The position numbers and the translations under genes were made by a program. 64,000 nt of DNA from Anaerolineae bacterium. GTDB lineage: Bacteria; Chloroflexota; Anaerolineae; Anaerolineales; Anaerolineaceae. The notes below the pieces were generated by a model. That model was given only the letters and a program-made list of their open reading frames with translations, was not told where the DNA came from and ran no database searches. The stretch covers positions 434,001-498,000 of the forward strand of contig JABUFD010000003.1 of NCBI GenBank assembly GCA_013314735.1, read 5' to 3'. Shown in pieces: positions 60,683 through 64,000 of the stretch; the stretch's first letter is position 1; the number at the start of each line of letters is the position of its first letter.

Positions 60683-62976
60683 CGGAAGCCCGTCTGCTTA
60701 CGCCCTTTTTCAGCGTACATATTGCCGTCGGCGTGCTTGAAAATATCGAATAGTTCATCCGAAGTATACGCAGTGCTCACCCCCAATGAAAGGCTGACGG
60801 CCCCTATTCCCGGAATGGGCTCCTGTTGTTGCATGTTTTCGCGGATGCGCCGCAGGGCTGCCGCCGCATGTGCCTCATCCGTATGTGGCAGGAGAATACC
60901 AAACTCATCTCCGCCGATGCGCGCCACGGTATCTTCCTGGCGGAAACTCTGCCGCAAGATTTGGCCGGCCTGCTTCAACAATTCATCACCAGCAGCGTGC
61001 CCGATGGTGTCATTGACGCGTTTCAGCCCGTCCAGGTCTGCCACGATGATACTGACCGGGTAATCCCCTTCAGCCTCCAGCCGTGACATTTCGCTGTCAA
61101 AATGGGCACGGTTGAAAAGCCCGGTCATAACATCATGTGTGCCCATATATCGGATGCGTTGCTCTACCTGCCTGCGTTCGGTGATATCCACCGCGGAAAT
61201 GATTACCCGCGAAAGATCCTGCTCATACCCCGGCACTGCCGACCAGTTCAGACTGACATCCATGCGCCGGCCGTCCAGGGTCTGGTTGACGCTTTCGTGA
61301 TGAAACGTTGTCAGCCCATCGGCAATATACACCAGCTGCTGCCGCATGGTCGGGTAGGATTCTTCGGTAAATATTTGCCCAAGGCTATTCAACAACTGCG
61401 CCTTGCTTTTCGCCCCATACAGGGCAACCGCTGCACGGTTGACATCCAACAATTTCACCTGTGCGGCACACAACGCAACCACGTCCGGATGTTCCAACAG
61501 GTACTGGGAAATGTCCTCAATTCCCTGCTCCTGCAAACCGTCCAGGGTGTGCTTTACCTCGGAAAAATCTTCTTCCCACAGCGACACCGGTGACTCTTCG
61601 AACAGGTTCTGGTAGCGCTGGTTGCTGGCTGAGAGTTCGGTTTCAGCACGTTTACGCTGGATCGCCTGGGCGACCTGGGTGGAAACAAACTCAAACAATT
61701 CCAGGTCATCCAGGGTAAAGCGGATTTCATCCGAATACACCTGGGTGGCCATCACCCCGATCACCTCCTGCTCCACCCGCAGCGGCGCGCCCAGCCAATC
61801 GACCGATTTGGTCCCCACCAGTTCCACCATACCCGAATCGAGCAGCTCATCAAAGCGCTCCGGCGTGATCAGGTCGGCTTTACCGCTGTGCAGGATATGG
61901 GCCGTCAAACCCTTTCCCGGGGTAAACTCCGGCAGATCATCGTCAAATTCATCCACCGAATACGGAAACCGCAGCACGTCTTGCTCTGCATCGTAGAGCG
62001 CGATAAAAAAATTGTGGGCCGGCATCAGTTCCATCAGGATGGAATGAATGGTCCGATAGAGGTCATCCATGCTCTCAGCCGAGACCACGGTCTGGGAAAT
62101 GCGGTAGATGGCATCCTGTACCTGCTCACTGCGCCGATGCTCCCTGATCTCCTGCGCCAGGCCGTCCATGGTTTCACGCAGTTGGAGGGTCATGTCGTTA
62201 AAAGCGGTGGCAAGCACGCCCAGCTCATCTGGACTGCGGACGGGAACCTGGCTTTCCAGGTCTCCCTGTGCCACGCGCACCGCAGCGCGCATCAGGTCCT
62301 TCACCGGCAGGGTCAATTTATTGACCAACCAGTATCCCAGGAGCCACGCAAACGGTACGGTGATGAGCACCGACAACAGGGCGGTCACACGTGCCTGTTT
62401 TTCACTGGCAATGACGGCGGAAGCATCAATCTCAATACCAAGAACACCATCCAGGTTCTGGAACTGGTCGATAATCGGCGCGTAACCGCTTAACGTCGCG
62501 CTGCCATCTTCTCCCACCGAAAGCACATCCTCCACCCGTGGACTGTCGATCCATGCCATGCCGCCGGCCAGAACGGAACTCTCCTTTAAAAATGGATCGC
62601 CAATCGCCGCAGGCGATTCGGCCCCTACGTCCACCACATACATCCAGCTGCCGTCGGGGTTCTGGCGCAGGGTATAGATATGCCGGATAACCTGGCTGGT
62701 GCCGCGGATATCTTCCAGGCGCGTTGTCAGCACGCGGTGGAAAGAACTACCGGCGTCCTCCGCAGAGCGGATCAGCGCATGGAAATCGCCGTCCACCAGC
62801 GGTACAGAAAAACTAACAATATCGACCAGGCGCTGTTGCAGCGCCGCACGCTGGTCCTGGCGAATGCGATAATACAGGCCAAATGCCATTGCGCCAGCCG
62901 CAAACACCACCAACATGGTATAGCCCAGCAGCCACTTGGCGCGCAAATTCAAACGAATACGTCCCCCGTTCGCCAT
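60679..62976 (-). CDS. Membrane diguanylate cyclase with HAMP, GAF, PAS and GGDEF domains
   Basis: 765 aa from the ATG at 62976 (GGTGGGG-type site); an ATG 26 codons earlier is possible. Order: membrane helix (about 14-37), an extracytoplasmic sensing region (38-200), a second helix (ALLSVLITVPFAWLLGYWLV), a HAMP-like segment (LPVKDLMRAAVRVAQGDLES), a GAF-like domain (about 310-470), a PAS domain ending in IISAVDITERRQVEQRI, and the GGDEF domain THDVMTGLFNRAHFDSEM ... DTVARIGGDEFGILLPHTD. The active-site GGDEF is canonical, so it should make cyclic di-GMP. Encoded 25 bases after a solute-binding lipoprotein; the two overlap no other gene. Confidence 0.9.
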   Translation of the reverse strand: MANGGRIRLNLRAKWLLGYTMLVVFAAGAMAFGLYYRIRQDQRAALQQRLVDIVSFSVPLVDGDFHALIRSAEDAGSSFHRVLTTRLEDIRGTSQVIRHIYTLRQNPDGSWMYVVDVGAESPAAIGDPFLKESSVLAGGMAWIDSPRVEDVLSVGEDGSATLSGYAPIIDQFQNLDGVLGIEIDASAVIASEKQARVTALLSVLITVPFAWLLGYWLVNKLTLPVKDLMRAAVRVAQGDLESQVPVRSPDELGVLATAFNDMTLQLRETMDGLAQEIREHRRSEQVQDAIYRISQTVVSAESMDDLYRTIHSILMELMPAHNFFIALYDAEQDVLRFPYSVDEFDDDLPEFTPGKGLTAHILHSGKADLITPERFDELLDSGMVELVGTKSVDWLGAPLRVEQEVIGVMATQVYSDEIRFTLDDLELFEFVSTQVAQAIQRKRAETELSASNQRYQNLFEESPVSLWEEDFSEVKHTLDGLQEQGIEDISQYLLEHPDVVALCAAQVKLLDVNRAAVALYGAKSKAQLLNSLGQIFTEESYPTMRQQLVYIADGLTTFHHESVNQTLDGRRMDVSLNWSAVPGYEQDLSRVIISAVDITERRQVEQRIRYMGTHDVMTGLFNRAHFDSEMSRLEAEGDYPVSIIVADLDGLKRVNDTIGHAAGDELLKQAGQILRQSFRQEDTVARIGGDEFGILLPHTDEAHAAAALRRIRENMQQQEPIPGIGAVSLSLGVSTAYTSDELFDIFKHADGNMYAEKGRKQTGFR

Positions 62977-63001
62977 CAACTGCCCCACCTTGTGATCACG
63001 A

Positions 63002-63895
63002 TCATTCCCCCTCCGGTTCAAGCCATTTTGTTTGCAATTGTACCAGTGTTTCATCCGCCGCCATCGCGGTCAGCTGCTGGTTGATGAAATCCAGCAATTC
63101 CGCCTCACCCGCCGGGACGGCAATTCCCAGCCCGACCCGCGACAGAAATACAGGGTCCCCGTTTTGGTCGCTGACAATCACGATTGATGAGCCGGTATCT
63201 TTTATATAGACCAGGGTATTCAGGTAATCATTAAACACCACATCCACCCGACCTACTTCCAGGTCGAGCAGGGATTCAAGCGTATCCTTGTATTCCACCA
63301 CGTTCAGCGCCGTGCCGTTTTCCAGCAGTTCCTCCGCCAACCTGGCACCGGTGGAACCGATCTTGACACCCACCCGCAGACCGGATAGGTCATTGGTGCT
63401 GCTTATTTCTGCCGCCAATCCGGGTTTGGCTGCCATCACCAGCCCGGTGTCAAGGTAGGGATCGGCAAAATCCACCAGTTCTTCCCGCTCCGCCGTGATA
63501 TACATGGCGGCAATCGTCATATCAACCTTGTGTTCCTGCAGAGCCGGGATCAGGCTGGCAAAAGGCATCTCGACCCATTGTAATTCCACCCCCAGCGCCT
63601 GGGCAATCCGTTGCGCGATATCCACATCCAGACCCACCCATTCACCTGTCTGGGGATCATAATACTCAAACGGTTCTGTGACCGCCGTCCCCACCAGCAA
63701 TACACCATCCGCCTGGATGCGCGCCAGGCCGGACAATGATTCCAGCGGGTTCTCCAGTGCCGAGGTGGCTACAGCGCTCGCTGTTTCCGCCTGCGGTGCA
63801 CACCCCAACACCAACACGGTGAACAGGCACAGCAAAATCACCAGGAGAAACCGGTGGATGATATGGCCTATCATTTTGGGGAAAGATTCGTTCAC
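63002..63895 (-). CDS. Family 3 solute-binding lipoprotein
   Basis: 297 aa from a GTG at 63895; an ATG seven codons later is an alternative and neither has a strong ribosome site. Signal ends at the lipobox VLGC (FLLVILLCLFTVLVLGCAP). Mature protein: VGTAVTEPFEYYDPQTGEWV, GLDVDIAQRIAQALGVELQW, DMTIAAMYITAEREELVDFA, LSGLRVGVKIGSTGARLAEE and DVVFNDYLNTLVYIKDTG, the full amino-acid-binding (SBP_bac_3) pattern. No permease or ATPase follows. Instead the next gene is a membrane diguanylate cyclase, so it may act as its sensor subunit. Confidence 0.9.
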   Translation of the reverse strand: MNESFPKMIGHIIHRFLLVILLCLFTVLVLGCAPQAETASAVATSALENPLESLSGLARIQADGVLLVGTAVTEPFEYYDPQTGEWVGLDVDIAQRIAQALGVELQWVEMPFASLIPALQEHKVDMTIAAMYITAEREELVDFADPYLDTGLVMAAKPGLAAEISSTNDLSGLRVGVKIGSTGARLAEELLENGTALNVVEYKDTLESLLDLEVGRVDVVFNDYLNTLVYIKDTGSSIVIVSDQNGDPVFLSRVGLGIAVPAGEAELLDFINQQLTAMAADETLVQLQTKWLEPEGE

Positions 63896-63899
63896 AATG

Positions 63900-63936
63900 A
63901 CACTTTTCTACTGCAATGATCGTCAAGTAAAAGTGT
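63900..63936. promoter_or_regulatory. Inverted repeat upstream of the solute-binding protein gene
   Basis: ACACTTTT (63900-63907) and AAAAGTGT (63929-63936) face each other across 21 bases, just upstream of the GTG start. A TTGACG at 63921-63926 on the minus strand lies between them without a matching -10. Could be an operator; weak. Confidence 0.3.
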
Positions 63937-64000
63937 GTCCATGCTGCCAGGAGATTTCTGCGAAGGGACTTATTTGTATGATTGTACTTGAAAATTTGCT

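Noticed and set aside
1-64000. CRISPR arrays, tRNA, rRNA, insertion sequences, phage genes
   Set aside because: Looked for on both strands in gaps and around the RHS array; no regular spacer pattern, cloverleaf or transposase was recognised by eye.

Overview
The window looks like a chromosomal segment of a Chloroflexota bacterium, most probably class Anaerolineae. The clues are the gene families together: a circularly permuted family 5 solute-binding protein, several lipoproteins or membrane-anchored proteins with Pro/Thr/Glu stalks, a DUF2202 secreted protein, a DUF1576 membrane protein, a double-length ThyX, and GC-rich coding DNA (high fifties percent by eye) interrupted by one clearly AT-richer island. 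This assignment is inference; there is no rRNA or tRNA in the window to confirm it.

Layout. 1-1780: the end of a membrane protein gene and an rtcB RNA ligase. 1984-9616: an unusual minus-strand array of four RHS core copies, three of which carry different C-terminal domains (zinc metallopeptidase-like, C39 papain-like, unknown), each followed by a different predicted lipoprotein. Most of the seven genes overlap or nearly touch. Two core copies share an in-frame insert of two palindromes. This is the accessory region of the window and the best candidate for an undescribed system. 9647-20634: galE, a GH42 beta-galactosidase, a DUF2202 protein, an acyltransferase, azlCD plus an MFS transporter, and a minus-strand CPBP protease / SMP-30 / DUF1576 operon. 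20672-29593: the housekeeping transcription/translation operon nusA-ylxR-infB-rbfA-nrnA-truB-ribF, with thyX at its end. 29812-36804: a GH13 glucosidase, a nucleotide-sugar epimerase, an alkyladenine glycosylase and a MoxR/DUF58/DUF4129 set. 36857-43027: a WD40-like membrane-anchored protein with a TQTA-rich stalk, an M24 peptidase, a DUF2785 protein and a yxlEFG-like ABC exporter. 43349-53421: a GH38 alpha-mannosidase, a small lipoprotein, and an oligopeptide ABC transporter operon whose binding protein is both circularly permuted and interrupted by one frameshift. 53751-63895: a lipoprotein, a small minus-strand cluster (peptidase E, uridine-kinase-like protein, C_GCAxxG_C_C protein, URO-D family protein), a two-gene unit of a B12-binding TIM-barrel protein and an opine-dehydrogenase-like protein, and a paired solute-binding lipoprotein plus membrane diguanylate cyclase.

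How it fits together. The glycosidases (GH42, GH13, GH38), galE, SMP-30 lactonase and peptide importer fit an organism that scavenges sugars and peptides from polymers. No CRISPR array, tRNA, rRNA, transposase or phage gene was recognised. All positions of domains, hairpins and promoters were read by eye.
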